DNA from: Rhizophagus sp. LPA8_4_AMF
Taxonomy: Eukaryota > Glomeromycota > Glomeromycetes > Glomerales > Glomeraceae
Reading direction: 5' to 3'
DNA: 33,087 nucleotides
NCBI GenBank assembly: GCA_021464525.1
Contig: JADRCO010000472.1
Span: 1-33,087 of the forward strand
A model generated the notes under the pieces. It was given only the letters and a program-made list of their open reading frames with translations, ran no database searches and had not been told where the DNA came from. Positions 10,212-20,684 of the stretch are shown here, piece by piece; position 1 is the stretch's first letter, and each line of letters begins with the position of its first letter. Made by a program: the position numbers and the translations under genes.

Positions 10212-11400
10212 TGTTAAAGAAAAAAAAAAATGAATTCGGAAAAAAGAATCTATGATTTAGGAACGGTCCCATTTTAATTATTAAATTCCTTTAATAGCAT
10301 AGCCTCATAAACAATAATAAAAAGCCCACTACGTTTTTTTAATCGATTGTACGCCATTCGTGACCAATTATGGATTAGATCCGGGAAATTATAAGTTCAA
10401 AGCCCCGAGCTGTTTTTTTTTTACAACCGATTACGCCAATGGACCTTTATTTTTACAGATAAGGAATTTTATTATGATCTTTTGATTATTATATCACATT
10501 ATACGTGTACAATATGTCATTCCTTTATGTCAACGAATCAGGAAGTTAATTATAAAATATATTACCATGCAATCCGCGCCTTAAATAAATGAACAGCAAA
10601 AAAAGAAAAAAAGAAAAGAAAAAAAAGAATTCAGATTTGTTTATTAATTAATAATAACCAAGTCGATCATCGTTATCGAAATCAGGTTAGTCAATAAAAT
10701 TTGTGGCGCAGGTTCATCGAATAGATTAACTATAAATGTTTATACCCTGCATACATTAAATCCATAAGATTTCCCAAAAAGCAGGTAGAAAAAATAAACT
10801 TTGATTGTTACAAAATTTTCTCTCGTTTATTTATTATTCACCAAAGTTCAAACCATTGGAGGTGCACAAAAGTTATGAAGCTGTGTTTATATTCATATTT
10901 TATTTGTTATTTTATGATAATTATGATAATAGAATTTGAGACGATTAAATAAAATTTGTATTAATCTTAATTATTATATAAATTCAAAAAATAATGAACA
11001 GTGTTGAAAAGACGAACCAATTAGACAAAGTAGTTAAAATATAAATTATTAATTCTATCTGTGTACGAAATTATATTTATTGTTTATTTTGTAGATCACC
11101 GTTCACTTTTAATTACGGTAATTTAGAGATATCTTTCATAATCAGGAAGAAATTCAACTTGTGAATCGTGACAATGAAAAAAAAAACTAACATTAAATTA
11201 ATTTTACAATGAACAAAAAATTATTGAAGCATCAAATTATAGAATTGTCAATCCAATCCTAACGAATCATAATAATTTGCATATCAATGTATAATGTATA
11301 ATTGTATATCAATGTCAACAAATATAAATAAATAATGTATCTCAAAAAAACTATAATTTACTGCGGAGAATAATTAATGATAATATAAAAGTTAATCAAT
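10212..11400. other. Intergenic region
   Basis: About 1.2 kb of AT-rich sequence with A-rich and T-rich runs. Two mixed-composition patches (about 10320-10460 and 10670-10790) stand out but contain no reading frame or RNA gene that I can recognise. On the minus strand around 11115-11170 there are about 16 sense codons (containing DSQVEFLPDYERYL) that might be a terminal exon, but no splice phase linking them to a neighbour could be found. Confidence 0.4.
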
Positions 11401-11697
11401 TTAATAGACTTTTGTTATACCAAAGACGTGTAAAAATTTTAAATATGTTACACCGTAACACATTATTAAATGTTGAATAACATAAATAAATTTAAGTTGC
11501 GTTATTGTTGAGCAATTCATAACTGACTGGTCCCATCCTGAATGTCCATTCAATTCTTCATTAATAACTGATATAGGAAATTTTGTCCCTGAATATAAAT
11601 AGTAAAGCCAATAAGCGAAAGTAAGGGATAATGTTTCAAGTCTTTTGTGTAATATTTGAGTAACATGAGAAGAACGATTTATATAATATATATACAT
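11401..11697 (-). CDS. Possible small gene or exon, divergent from the first F-box gene
   Basis: A frame of 98 residues from an ATG at 11697 to a stop at 11401. Its composition (Trp, Cys, His, Gly and varied residues such as NEELNGHSGWDQSVMN) is less biased than chance frames in this DNA, which argues mildly for present or former coding. It has two hydrophobic stretches (around 28-45 and 68-90) and no recognised domain. The start lies only 60 bp from the start of the plus-strand F-box gene at 11758, so a shared bidirectional promoter would be needed. It could be a decayed exon. Confidence 0.25.
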   Translation of the reverse strand: MYIYYINRSSHVTQILHKRLETLSLTFAYWLYYLYSGTKFPISVINEELNGHSGWDQSVMNCSTITQLKFIYVIQHLIMCYGVTYLKFLHVFGITKVY

Positions 11698-11757
11698 ACT
11701 TTTTTCCTTATGTTCTTTATTCTTTGATCTTCAAAAATTTTAAACCTTTTTTTAAAA

Positions 11758-13095
11758 ATGAAGAAATTGTCAAAAACTTTTAATACATTAATCACATTAT
11801 TTAAAAAACGTTCAAATCAAAAGGAGAAGCCTATAAGAGAAGGAATCGCACCAATTTTACCAACGGAATGTATGCAAAAGATTTTTAAACATATTAAAGA
11901 TGATAAATCTTCTAAATTATATTCATCATTATTGGTAAATAGATATTGGAGTAAAAATGTCGTGCCATTTTTATGGGATCGACCATTTCAATCGTGTTCA
12001 AAACAAAATCGTTATAAACTTATAAATACTTTGTTAATGTTCTTTAGTTTAGAAGAAACAGGATTAATTAATTCTAAATTAAGAGCATATAATATTATAA
12101 TTCCTACACAACCTAATCCTATATTTAATTATGCGGCGATGATACATGAAATTCATTATTTGGAATTGGAAAATTTTGTTTTATCATATTTGAAGAAAAT
12201 CACTTTTATATCAGCCAATGAAATGCATCAAAAAATACAAGTTCTTTTTATAACTGGATCATTATTTCAAATGTTTTTAAGACAAAGTATAAACTTAAAA
12301 ACTCTTATAATCAATAAAGAAATTTATACGATGGATTTACCTGATATTTCTATTTTTACCGAATCAAATTCAAATCTTTTAAATCTCTCAAAACTTAAGA
12401 TTGATTATGATAGTAAAAAAATTCTTAATACGATACAATTTTTAAATCATATTTCAGAATTATGTCACGATATTAAAACTTTAGAATTTAAATTCAATAT
12501 CAATGCTTATAATGATGAATTATTAGAATCAATTTCTAAAATTATAAGAGCACAAAATGAATTAATAGAATTTAATTTATCAAATGTTAAATGTGCTGAG
12601 ATTGAATCTGTGATGATGTCATTACTTACTCATGTTAACACATTAACTTCAATCACATTGGCTTTCATTAAATTGGATCAAACAACGTTAGATATTCTTT
12701 TAAGTTTGAGCCAATTAAAAATATTAAAATTATGTTATTGTGAAGGTTTAGATAATTATAATTATAATTTATCTAATAATTTTAATCTAAATACTTTACA
12801 TTTAGTTGAATTATCTACTGATTTGGAACAAATTATACATCCTATTTTACAATCAACAGGAAAATCTATCAAACAATTGGGTTTTAATATTGAATATATT
12901 GAAAGTCTTGATATAGCTTTAAATTATTGTCCAAATCTTGATGAAATAATTTTATATTATTTATCTCACGATAATCAAAATAATAAATTTGTTAATAAAA
13001 TTATTAATAGATTAAAAAATTCTTGGAAAGAAGAATTATCATTACTTCCTTTTCATAACAAAGAAATTTCAATGAAAACCTTAATTTATCATTAA
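11758..13095 (+). CDS. F-box protein with leucine-rich C-terminal half (cluster member 1)
   Basis: An intronless frame of 445 residues. A basic N-terminus (1-30) precedes the F-box at about 33-78, which reads LPTECMQKIF followed by LYSSLLVNRYWSKNVVPFLW. F-box domains bind Skp1 and recruit targets to SCF ubiquitin ligases. The rest is Leu/Ile/Asn-rich with irregular leucine-rich-repeat-like units (for example LKILKLCYCEGLDNYN near 320-335), the presumed target-binding half. It most resembles the 27194 gene of the same cluster (shared VVPFLW, YYCEGL-like and 'GKSxxQLGxNI' segments), so the two are likely close duplicates. The stop is followed within 180 bp by the Kelch gene on the same strand. 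Cellular target unknown. Confidence 0.85.
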   Translation: MKKLSKTFNTLITLFKKRSNQKEKPIREGIAPILPTECMQKIFKHIKDDKSSKLYSSLLVNRYWSKNVVPFLWDRPFQSCSKQNRYKLINTLLMFFSLEETGLINSKLRAYNIIIPTQPNPIFNYAAMIHEIHYLELENFVLSYLKKITFISANEMHQKIQVLFITGSLFQMFLRQSINLKTLIINKEIYTMDLPDISIFTESNSNLLNLSKLKIDYDSKKILNTIQFLNHISELCHDIKTLEFKFNINAYNDELLESISKIIRAQNELIEFNLSNVKCAEIESVMMSLLTHVNTLTSITLAFIKLDQTTLDILLSLSQLKILKLCYCEGLDNYNYNLSNNFNLNTLHLVELSTDLEQIIHPILQSTGKSIKQLGFNIEYIESLDIALNYCPNLDEIILYYLSHDNQNNKFVNKIINRLKNSWKEELSLLPFHNKEISMKTLIYH

Positions 13096-13274
13096 GAATG
13101 TATTATTTGGGTTATGGATCGATGGTGCAGTTTCTTAATATTTATACCTATTAACTATTTTTGCAATTTCATTTATGATTTAATTCTTCGATCTTTTTTT
13201 TCATTGTTATTTAATTTTTTTTTTCAAAAATTTTTTTTTTTTTTTTATCCCATACAATTTTTATTCATACAACC

Positions 13275-14612
13275 ATGAAGAATAATTATTTTTTTGTTTC
13301 GAAAATTTTATTTATTAGTTTGTTTCAATTTCTTATTAAATTAAACGCTCAAACATTTATACCTTCGGTACGACATTTACATACGACAACTCTTATTAAA
13401 GAAAAACTTTACATTTCAGGTGGAACACTTTATGGAAACAATAGTAATCGTGATGATGGTATAATTAATTCGAAAGATTATGTTCCAGGGGATGTATTTT
13501 TTTATCTTGACGTTTCAGTCCGATTTAATACACAAAATTTAACGTGGAGGCCATTATTAAAAGATATTGAAAATGCACCTTCACATAATGGTGCTTCAGC
13601 GGCAGCTGGTGGTAAAAAGAAAAATACTATATTTATAATTGATATTAATTCGGATGTGTATTCATATAATACGAAAAAAAATAAATGGGTTAAACCAACA
13701 ATTTCAGGTGTGAAACCTGTTGGAAGAAGAAATATGAATGCGATTGTTGATAAAAAAGGTAAAATATACTTATTCGGAGGTTATACGAAAGAACCATTAC
13801 AATATTACAGTTATATGAATATACTTGATACTAAAAATTTAAGTTGGAATATTGGTAAAATGATTGAATATTTGATGGCAAATTATTATTCCACGAATTC
13901 GTATTATGAATCTACTAAATATGCTCCAGCTTCATATGGTGCTACATTATTACCTAGTGGTGAAATAATTTATTTGGGTGGAAGAGATGAAAAAATTACC
14001 AGGAAGGGTAACATAAGTAATACTTTTGATTTTAATAAAGTTTTTATATATAATACGAAAAAAGATGTATGGAGAATGCAATATACGCAACCAAGAGCTG
14101 TGTATGGTATCACTCCAAGAGCCAGATGGGGATTTTCATCGGTACTTGGATTGGATAAAAAAAGGATAATTATTTACGGGGGTTCATATAATCTTTATCT
14201 TGATGGAGGAATAACAAACATTAATCCTCCCATAATTGTATTAGAGATAGAAAATTTTGAATGGTATCGACCAAAAATTTCAGGATCTATTCCAACAATC
14301 ACACGATGTGAACATACCGCTACCGTAATTGGAATATACATGATCGTATTATTCGGTAAAAATAATGAAAAACCTTTTGATGTACCAAATTATAAATTGT
14401 ATGGAGATAGTGATGTATTATTTCTTAATATTAGTGATAATGAAAATTTTATTTGGACGACATCTTTTGAACCTCCAAAGAAAAAGAATATTCCTTTCTT
14501 AATTGGAGTAACTGTAGGTCCAATTACTAGTTTCATTATTTATATAATATTTTTTATATGGTATAAAAGAACAGGAGGTAAACCATGCAAAAATAATATT
14601 TGTTTGTTATAA
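13275..14612 (+). CDS. Secreted/membrane Kelch-repeat protein
   Basis: An intronless frame of 445 residues. Residues 1-25 are a signal peptide ending LNAQ. The lumenal part carries Kelch-type blades marked by hydrophobic-GG motifs: LYISGG (about 45-50), IYLFGG (164-169), IIYLGG (231-236) and IIIYGG (298-303), with a degenerate IVLFGK (357-362). Trp-containing strands lie between them (NLTWRPL, KNKWVKP, NLSWNI, FEWYRP). Residues about 407-430 form a membrane helix followed by KRTGGKPCK, so the predicted form is type I with a beta-propeller outside. Kelch propellers mediate protein or glycan contacts. Genes of this layout are common in this group of fungi, but their ligands are not known. The start at 13275 is the first ATG after a long T-tract and gives a proper signal peptide. 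Confidence 0.85.
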   Translation: MKNNYFFVSKILFISLFQFLIKLNAQTFIPSVRHLHTTTLIKEKLYISGGTLYGNNSNRDDGIINSKDYVPGDVFFYLDVSVRFNTQNLTWRPLLKDIENAPSHNGASAAAGGKKKNTIFIIDINSDVYSYNTKKNKWVKPTISGVKPVGRRNMNAIVDKKGKIYLFGGYTKEPLQYYSYMNILDTKNLSWNIGKMIEYLMANYYSTNSYYESTKYAPASYGATLLPSGEIIYLGGRDEKITRKGNISNTFDFNKVFIYNTKKDVWRMQYTQPRAVYGITPRARWGFSSVLGLDKKRIIIYGGSYNLYLDGGITNINPPIIVLEIENFEWYRPKISGSIPTITRCEHTATVIGIYMIVLFGKNNEKPFDVPNYKLYGDSDVLFLNISDNENFIWTTSFEPPKKKNIPFLIGVTVGPITSFIIYIIFFIWYKRTGGKPCKNNICLL

Positions 14613-14754
14613 AAAAAAATATATATATATGTATATATAAGATATATATTTATGTATATAAAAATAAAGATATAATATTTTATTTATTCATTTATTTGTA
14701 TCTGCAATCTATAATTATACATGAATGTAATATATATTATATAATTTTATTTAT
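14613..14754. other. Convergent 3' flank with (TA)-rich simple sequence
   Basis: 142 bp between the stop codons of the Kelch gene (plus) and an F-box gene (minus). It is dominated by TATATATATGTATATATAAG-like runs that can fold on themselves, and probably contains both polyadenylation regions, including AATAAAGATA at about 14663. Confidence 0.5.
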
Positions 14755-16578
14755 CTAAAAATCAATGTCCTTAAAATTGACGTTAACTTTATATTTATAT
14801 TGTAAATCTTTAATCACTTCCAATTCCTCTTTATCAAATTCTTTTTTCCCATATATACCAAAATATTTTAAAGAACCTTTCTCTTTTGCTAGATCTCGTA
14901 TGACCATTAAATGTTTAGTTTGTAATTTTGAATAATCTACGATTAATACGCTAATCGAAGCCATACATTCATCACTTAATAATAAATCATATAAATGTCT
15001 AACAGTAAATCCACATTGTAATTTTAAATACCAACAACTTGTTGGTAAATCTCTACCATGAATATTTAATTCTTCATAATCACTATTCCTTGGACTAATA
15101 CTAATTGTTAATCTTTCAAGTAATAAACTATGAAATAAATTATTTATTAATAATTCCGGAGTGAAAGGTTCATTTTTGTTGATGCTGATGAAATGATCAC
15201 GGAGTTTTAATTTGGTGACGTTTCGACAATTACGTTTTATGGCGTCAACGATTTCAGGGGTGATCAAATCCAAACATAATTCTTGACAAGATATACCAAG
15301 TGGAGATTCAAGAATTATTGTAGGTATTTGTGGATATTTTGGGGAACAACCTATAAATAAAGATTTCAAAATTATTCTATTATTAAAATTATTTGGTAAA
15401 GGTAAACTTGAACGATTTAAACCAGTACAATGATATATAGTAAGATTTTCTAATTTTCTACAAGATATTAATGAACTTAAATCAACATTTTGAAAATCAA
15501 CATTTTGAAATTTAATTGAAATTAAATTATTATAATGAGAGGATAAAAGTACTGGTATAATAATATCTGTACCAATTCTAGCACCTGATAAATTAAAATC
15601 TCTTAATGATTTTTGATTTTTAATTATTGAATTTAATAAATCTATTATATTTGGATTATTTTCAAAATAAGGTAAAGTAATATCTAAAAAATTTAATCCT
15701 GTACATAAAGAAGGAAAATGTTGTAAAAATTTAAAAATGTTTTCAGAATTCAGATTATAATTTAAAGTAAATTTTGTAATTTGGGATAAACCAGGATAAA
15801 CTTGAGAGAATAAATCCAATTCAGGAAAAATATCTATTTGCATAAAATGTTTATCAATCTTAAAAGATTGTAAATTAAGTGAAGAATTTGTTATGTTTTT
15901 ATTTAAAAACATTCTACAAATTGATTTCGTTAATAATGAAGTTATTTTATAAGTGTTACGACCAATAAATGATTTACAATAATGTTTTATTCCTGAATCA
16001 ACCGATTGATATAATTCCATATAAGATAAATCTTTTAAATATATAGAATAATTAAATAAACTATGAGTCTTATAAGGAATTTTAATTCCATGTTTTAAAA
16101 GTTGTGAATTTAAACATGATTTTTCTTCATCTGAAAGGCATGTAATATAAGTTCTAATAAGTTTATATCTAGAATTTTTTGATAATTTATCAAAAGGTTT
16201 TGACCATAATATTGGAACTATATTTCTACACCATGAACGACAAACTAATAAACATGAGAAAATTCCTGAATTTTCTTCATTATTATTATTATCTAGATTT
16301 TTAAAAATTCTTTCAAGACATTCTGTTGGTAATGTTGGTAATGTTGAAGAGAATTCTACTGTAGAATTGATTTCTGAAGAAAATTCTCTTAATTTCTTTG
16401 GTTTTTCCGATGTTATTTCATTTAAATGTCCATAACTTCCAATATCATTAAATATTTCTTGATCACAATTAATTTCAAAAAATTGTTTAAAACTTGTTGT
16501 TTTAGAAGTTGCTTCTTTCGCTTTTAAATCTTTTAATAATTCAAGAATATGACGAATTAAAAAACAATAATTTGCCAT
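14755..16578 (-). CDS. F-box protein with leucine-rich C-terminal half (cluster member 2, long type)
   Basis: An intronless frame of 607 residues. A polar N-terminal extension (1-78) precedes the F-box at about 81-129 (LPTLPTECLERIF, then IFSCLLVCRSWCRNIVPILW). The remaining 480 residues form leucine-rich units (for example LENLTIYHCTGLN near 370 and LLLERLTISISP near 485), ending in a segment with LKYFGIYGKKEFDKEELEVI. That C-terminal segment is shared with the minus-strand gene at 18945 (LKFLGIGGKSEFSKNELAEL), so these two form a long subtype distinct from the shorter plus-strand paralogs. A tandem FQNVDFQNVDL is a small internal duplication. The 5' leader is pyrimidine-rich on the coding strand (16615-16660). 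Expected role: SCF substrate adaptor, target unknown. Confidence 0.87.
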   Translation of the reverse strand: MANYCFLIRHILELLKDLKAKEATSKTTSFKQFFEINCDQEIFNDIGSYGHLNEITSEKPKKLREFSSEINSTVEFSSTLPTLPTECLERIFKNLDNNNNEENSGIFSCLLVCRSWCRNIVPILWSKPFDKLSKNSRYKLIRTYITCLSDEEKSCLNSQLLKHGIKIPYKTHSLFNYSIYLKDLSYMELYQSVDSGIKHYCKSFIGRNTYKITSLLTKSICRMFLNKNITNSSLNLQSFKIDKHFMQIDIFPELDLFSQVYPGLSQITKFTLNYNLNSENIFKFLQHFPSLCTGLNFLDITLPYFENNPNIIDLLNSIIKNQKSLRDFNLSGARIGTDIIIPVLLSSHYNNLISIKFQNVDFQNVDLSSLISCRKLENLTIYHCTGLNRSSLPLPNNFNNRIILKSLFIGCSPKYPQIPTIILESPLGISCQELCLDLITPEIVDAIKRNCRNVTKLKLRDHFISINKNEPFTPELLINNLFHSLLLERLTISISPRNSDYEELNIHGRDLPTSCWYLKLQCGFTVRHLYDLLLSDECMASISVLIVDYSKLQTKHLMVIRDLAKEKGSLKYFGIYGKKEFDKEELEVIKDLQYKYKVNVNFKDIDF

Positions 16579-18170
16579 TATTATTATTAATTGTTTATTT
16601 ATAAAGAGTTTAATGAAGAAGAGTAAGAGAAAAAGAGAAAGAGGAGGGAGAGAGAAAATGTGTATTTTATTTTAATTATTTTACGTCCCATGTCATGGAA
16701 ATACAAATTAAGTATATTGGTTGAATGTTTGATGTTGATCAATATCAAATGCTTCGTACGACTAGTTACAAGGACTATAAAATTGTGCCCAATTCCATTT
16801 AAAGAATTTATTGTACATACTAAACGTTTACAAAAAGGTGTCAATTTTTTCTCATTAGGGTTAATATATTATTTTATTATGCTTGTATCACATTATTTTC
16901 ATCAGTATTCTTGGATGAAAAAAGGTTTTTTTTTTTTTTTTTTTAAAGTTTACCGATTTCCTAAAAATTTTAATTATTTTCCCATTACCATTATTTGCTT
17001 ACGAAAAAAAATTTGCTTACGAATAAAAAATAAATCAAATGACCAAAAACACATATATAATTTAAGTAAAGATTACTGCTTAAGGTTCATCAAATACGAT
17101 TTTTAAATGACCAAAAAAGTGGCTTAGCATAATCTCTTATCTACTTACATTATGGGTGATTTTTAAGATTTTTTTGGTTGGTGGTTTTTACTGCGGGAAA
17201 TGCAAATAAAATAAATAAAATGTAATAATTATAAATTTTTAAATTAAGTGCTTTACTTTTTGTGGTGTTATAAGATCAATTATTTAAAAAATTGATTGAT
17301 TAGTCATTCTTTCTAAAACGTGCATTTTTTTTTTTTTTTACAGTTTTTTAAACAAATCAAAAAAAAAAATTTTATATATAAATTTCGGTGTAACAATTCC
17401 AAACCTATTTTGATCTTTTTGTGTCATTATTTTCATGCTGAATCTAAGCCAATAAATGCTATTTTTATATTTTATTAACTGTATAAATGCTATAATAATG
17501 TGATGATATTACGTAATCATAAAAATGGTTACTTATATTTAGGTAGCGTTGGCTAATACATTTATCCGTTAAAATTAAAATATTTCATTGTTGTAACATT
17601 TATGGCGTAAATACTTCTTTTTTTATTTGAGAAATAATCCATGGGAATAATAAACGAAACAAACCCATGTGGAAAAATGTGATAGAAAAATATAATTTAT
17701 GGAAAAAAAAAAATATTTTTTTTTTCTAAACTATGATTATATAAAAATTACATATATTTATATTATATATAAATATTTTGAGACCCTTTTACTATCTTAT
17801 GAAAATGAGGTATTTTTATGTTTCAATTTTTCTAGTTTAAAGAATTAAAAATTTTCACCTTACTAAAAAAAACCAAAAAAAAAGAACTCCCATTGAAGGT
17901 TAAAACCATAAATCTACATTATTATTATAAATAACATAAAAGAATTATGGTTCAACAAGCTAAGATATAATTAGACTTTGCATTGCGTCAATGAAAATTT
18001 TAAGTATGTCGTTAACCTCCGGTAACATTTTTGAGTATTTGGATTCACAAAATGAATATTTTGTTTCTGAAGTTGGGATAGATTTTGATTGGATGAAAGT
18101 TATAACATCTACCTTTTTGTCGTTTCCTTGAATACGGTAATATTCAAAAGTGTTGTCCGATAAATGAATC

Positions 18171-18214
18171 AACTATGTCAACTATGTCGACTATGTCGAT
18201 TATGTCAACTATAC
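18171..18214. repeat. 9-bp tandem repeat, about 5 copies
   Basis: Consecutive units AACTATGTC, AACTATGTC, GACTATGTC, GATTATGTC and a partial AACTATAC. The variation at the first and third positions shows that the copies have diverged slightly since they arose. Confidence 0.85.
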
Positions 18215-18531
18215 AACTGCTTTCACCCATATTAAATATTTCAAAATAATATGATATGATATTACTGATACTACTGTATATCCTATAATACTATTAAAAC
18301 GTTGTCGGTTCGTTAATAATGTTGAACGATAATTTTGTAAAGTTTTAGTACCATTCAATTTAGTAAATAACGTCTCAACTTCGTCTGAACAAAAATTTCG
18401 TAAAATCTTTAAACTTGTTCAAAGCGTATGTTGTAACTTGTACCTTTCACGAGTGGTTGGAACCATCCTTCAAATCTAACAAGTAAACAATGGCCTACTT
18501 TCTCGACACTTCTTTACGTCGCACAATCACA

Positions 18532-18876
18532 CCCTCGTTTTGGTTTCTTGAAAAAATTATGTGAACTAAATATATTACCGCTCTAAACTTATCTTCAAAT
18601 TCAAAATCTCTAAAATAATTTTTGAAACCGAAAACTATATAGTAATATAAAACTTCCTTCATCCTCGTTTTGTGTTTCTTGAAAAAAAATAAAATCACGT
18701 GAACTAAATATGATATTACCGCCTTCAAACTCAAAATTTTTGAAATCGAAAACTATATACTTCCTTCACCCTCGGTTTGGTTTCTTGAAAAAATTATGTG
18801 ATCTAATTATATTACCGCTCGAAACTTATTCAAATCTCTAAATTTTTTGAAATCGAAAATTATATATAAAATCACC
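18532..18876. repeat. Tandem repeat of about 105-130 bp, 3 copies
   Basis: Three head-to-tail copies begin near 18532, 18662 and 18768. Each opens with CCTCG(G/T)TTTG(G)TTTCTTGAAAA, then carries GTGA(A/T)CTAA followed by ATTACCGC, then TTTTTGAAA(T/C)CGAAAA(C/T)TATATA. Copies differ by small indels and substitutions, so the array is not brand new. It ends 69 bp before the stop codon of the minus-strand F-box gene at 18945, so at least part may be transcribed as its 3' untranslated region. Confidence 0.8.
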
Positions 18877-18944
18877 TTCGCTTTCCTCTAATGTCGGACA
18901 ATCGAATCGACTATACCAAATTCACCAAAAAAACCCGATGATCT

Positions 18945-20684
18945 CTAAAAATAATCTAACCTGTGTGATGGAATAATGAATACTTCATATTCATCTTGTA
19001 AAACCTTTAATTCTGCTAATTCATTTTTACTAAATTCAGATTTACCACCAATACCTAAAAATTTTAAAATTCTTTTACTTTTTACCCAATCATGTATAAC
19101 TTTTAAATGAGAAATTTCTAATTTAAAATAATCTATAATTAAGGTATTTAATTTACTACGATCTCCTAAACCTTTTAATAAATTATCCAATTGATCCGGA
19201 TTAATTCCACATTCTAACCTTAAACATTTTATATTATTTGGTAAATATTTACCCGAAAAATCTATAACACCTAATTCTACTTTAGTTTCCCTATAAATTG
19301 TTAATTTTTCAAGTAAAGGTAAATCTCTTAATAATCTAAACATTTGTACATTATGTTTTGGTTGATAATCAAATAAATTTAAAGTTGTAATACTAGAACA
19401 ATGTTCTAATATTGTATTAACAGTACCAATAATTATAGTATCTAAAGTTAATTCTTTTAATTTACTATTCATAGATGATTTAATTATCATAGATGTAATA
19501 GGTGGTGCTTTATGTTTATTCCAAATGACCAATTTTTTTAAATTTTTTAATTTAGCGTTAAATAAAATTTTTGTTATCTCAGGGGTAAGACCTTGACAAT
19601 TTTCAAATAAAAGTTCTTTTAATTGATCACATTTTGTTAATGATTTCATTCCAGCAGATTTAAAATTGATTAATTTAAATTTAACAGATATTAAAGTTTT
19701 TGATTGAGAATCTCCTAATGCTGATAAAATTACATTTCCACCATTTCTTGCACCTTCTATAATAAATTTTTGTAAACCACGTTGAGAAATTATAACATCA
19801 GCTATTGATCTATGTATTAAAGCTTCATTCTCAAAATTAATAATATTTACATTGAATTCTATTAAATCATTACATAATGATGGTAATAATCTTAAAAAAT
19901 CAAATATATCACTTGATTCATAATAATTCAAATGAAGTTTTGTAATTCTTGATAAAATATTTGATTTTCTTTGTTGTTGTATTTCTATTATAGGTAAATC
20001 GGAAAAATCTCCAAATTTATCGATAATTAATGATTCAATTTTTGAACTTTTTTTCATGAATAACATGAATAAATTTTTTGATATTAAATGAACATGTTCA
20101 AGTAATGGTTCTATTGTTGTTGATCTTGGTGTTGTTATAAATCGATTATTATTATTATTATTATTAAAAGAATTTAATAAATAAAAATGAATCGATTTTT
20201 CTAATTCTTTATATTCTAATTCAATTAATAAAGAAGCATAATCAAATGATGATGATTTATTCGGTATTATTAATTTTAATTTTTGTTGTTTTAATGATGC
20301 TCTTAGTGATTGTTTACCAGCTGGGTCAAGACAAAGTAATAAAGTTTCGATTAATTTCACAGAATTTTCTTTAGATAAAGGTTTTGAGGTGAAAGGACGT
20401 TTCCATAATATTGGAAGAACATTTGAATGCCAATAATGATCTACAAAAAGGCATGAATATAATCCATTTGACCCCATATTATCTAAATGCGAAAAAATTA
20501 ATTGAAGTACATTTGGTGGAATTATTTTGAGGTTGATAGCGGATTGTGGTTTAGATTTTTCTGAATTCGGTTTATTTTTTCTTTTACAACGAAATATAGA
20601 TTTAAAACCTTTTTTATTTTTCGATTCTTTTTTATCTTTCGATTCTTTTTTTTTTTTCGAAAAAAAACAAAATAGATTAGCCAT
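18945..20684 (-). CDS. F-box protein with leucine-rich C-terminal half (cluster member 3, long type)
   Basis: An intronless frame of 579 residues. The N-terminus (1-48) is unusually basic, with Lys/Glu/Ser repeats (KKESKDKKESKNKK), possibly a nuclear-targeting or nucleic-acid-contacting tail. The F-box at about 52-98 is variant: IPPNVLQLIFSHL replaces the LPTEC motif, but LYSCLFVDHYWHSNVLPILW is intact. A poly-Asn stretch (NSFNNNNNNNRF, about 170) comes from an AAT microsatellite near 20147-20165. Leucine-rich units fill the rest and end with LKFLGIGGKSEFSKNEL, as in the 14755-16578 paralog. It probably acts as an SCF adaptor; the divergent F-box start might alter Skp1 affinity (inference). 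The upstream flank contains (TA)n and (TTTA)n runs. Confidence 0.87.
   Translation of the reverse strand: MANLFCFFSKKKKESKDKKESKNKKGFKSIFRCKRKNKPNSEKSKPQSAINLKIIPPNVLQLIFSHLDNMGSNGLYSCLFVDHYWHSNVLPILWKRPFTSKPLSKENSVKLIETLLLCLDPAGKQSLRASLKQQKLKLIIPNKSSSFDYASLLIELEYKELEKSIHFYLLNSFNNNNNNNRFITTPRSTTIEPLLEHVHLISKNLFMLFMKKSSKIESLIIDKFGDFSDLPIIEIQQQRKSNILSRITKLHLNYYESSDIFDFLRLLPSLCNDLIEFNVNIINFENEALIHRSIADVIISQRGLQKFIIEGARNGGNVILSALGDSQSKTLISVKFKLINFKSAGMKSLTKCDQLKELLFENCQGLTPEITKILFNAKLKNLKKLVIWNKHKAPPITSMIIKSSMNSKLKELTLDTIIIGTVNTILEHCSSITTLNLFDYQPKHNVQMFRLLRDLPLLEKLTIYRETKVELGVIDFSGKYLPNNIKCLRLECGINPDQLDNLLKGLGDRSKLNTLIIDYFKLEISHLKVIHDWVKSKRILKFLGIGGKSEFSKNELAELKVLQDEYEVFIIPSHRLDYF

Larger units (their letters stand above)
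16579..18944. other. Intergenic region between two minus-strand F-box genes
   Basis: About 2.4 kb. The first part (16579-17100) contains overlapping open frames on both strands that include homopolymer-encoded residues and look like chance. 17100-17950 is AT-rich with T- and A-runs. 18171-18214 and 18532-18876 hold tandem repeats described separately. The stretch 17960-18172 (minus) is open but has no start ATG. No convincing gene. Confidence 0.5.

Noticed and set aside
10365-10430. Mixed-composition patch with a GTTCAAA-like word, considered as a tRNA
   Set aside because: No acceptor, anticodon or T-arm pairing could be arranged into a cloverleaf.
16660-17106. Plus-strand frame of 148 codons, with an opposing 81-codon frame on the minus strand
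   Set aside because: It includes a run of Phe encoded by a long poly-T, overlaps the promoter and leader of the minus-strand F-box gene, and shows no domain. The composition fits chance in AT-rich DNA.
17960-18172. Minus-strand frame of 70 codons
   Set aside because: It lacks an ATG start, begins in the 9-bp tandem repeat, and no upstream exon with a matching splice phase was found.
18495-18734. Minus-strand frame of 79 codons
   Set aside because: It lies within the 110-bp tandem repeats, so the apparent protein repeats arise from the DNA repeat.
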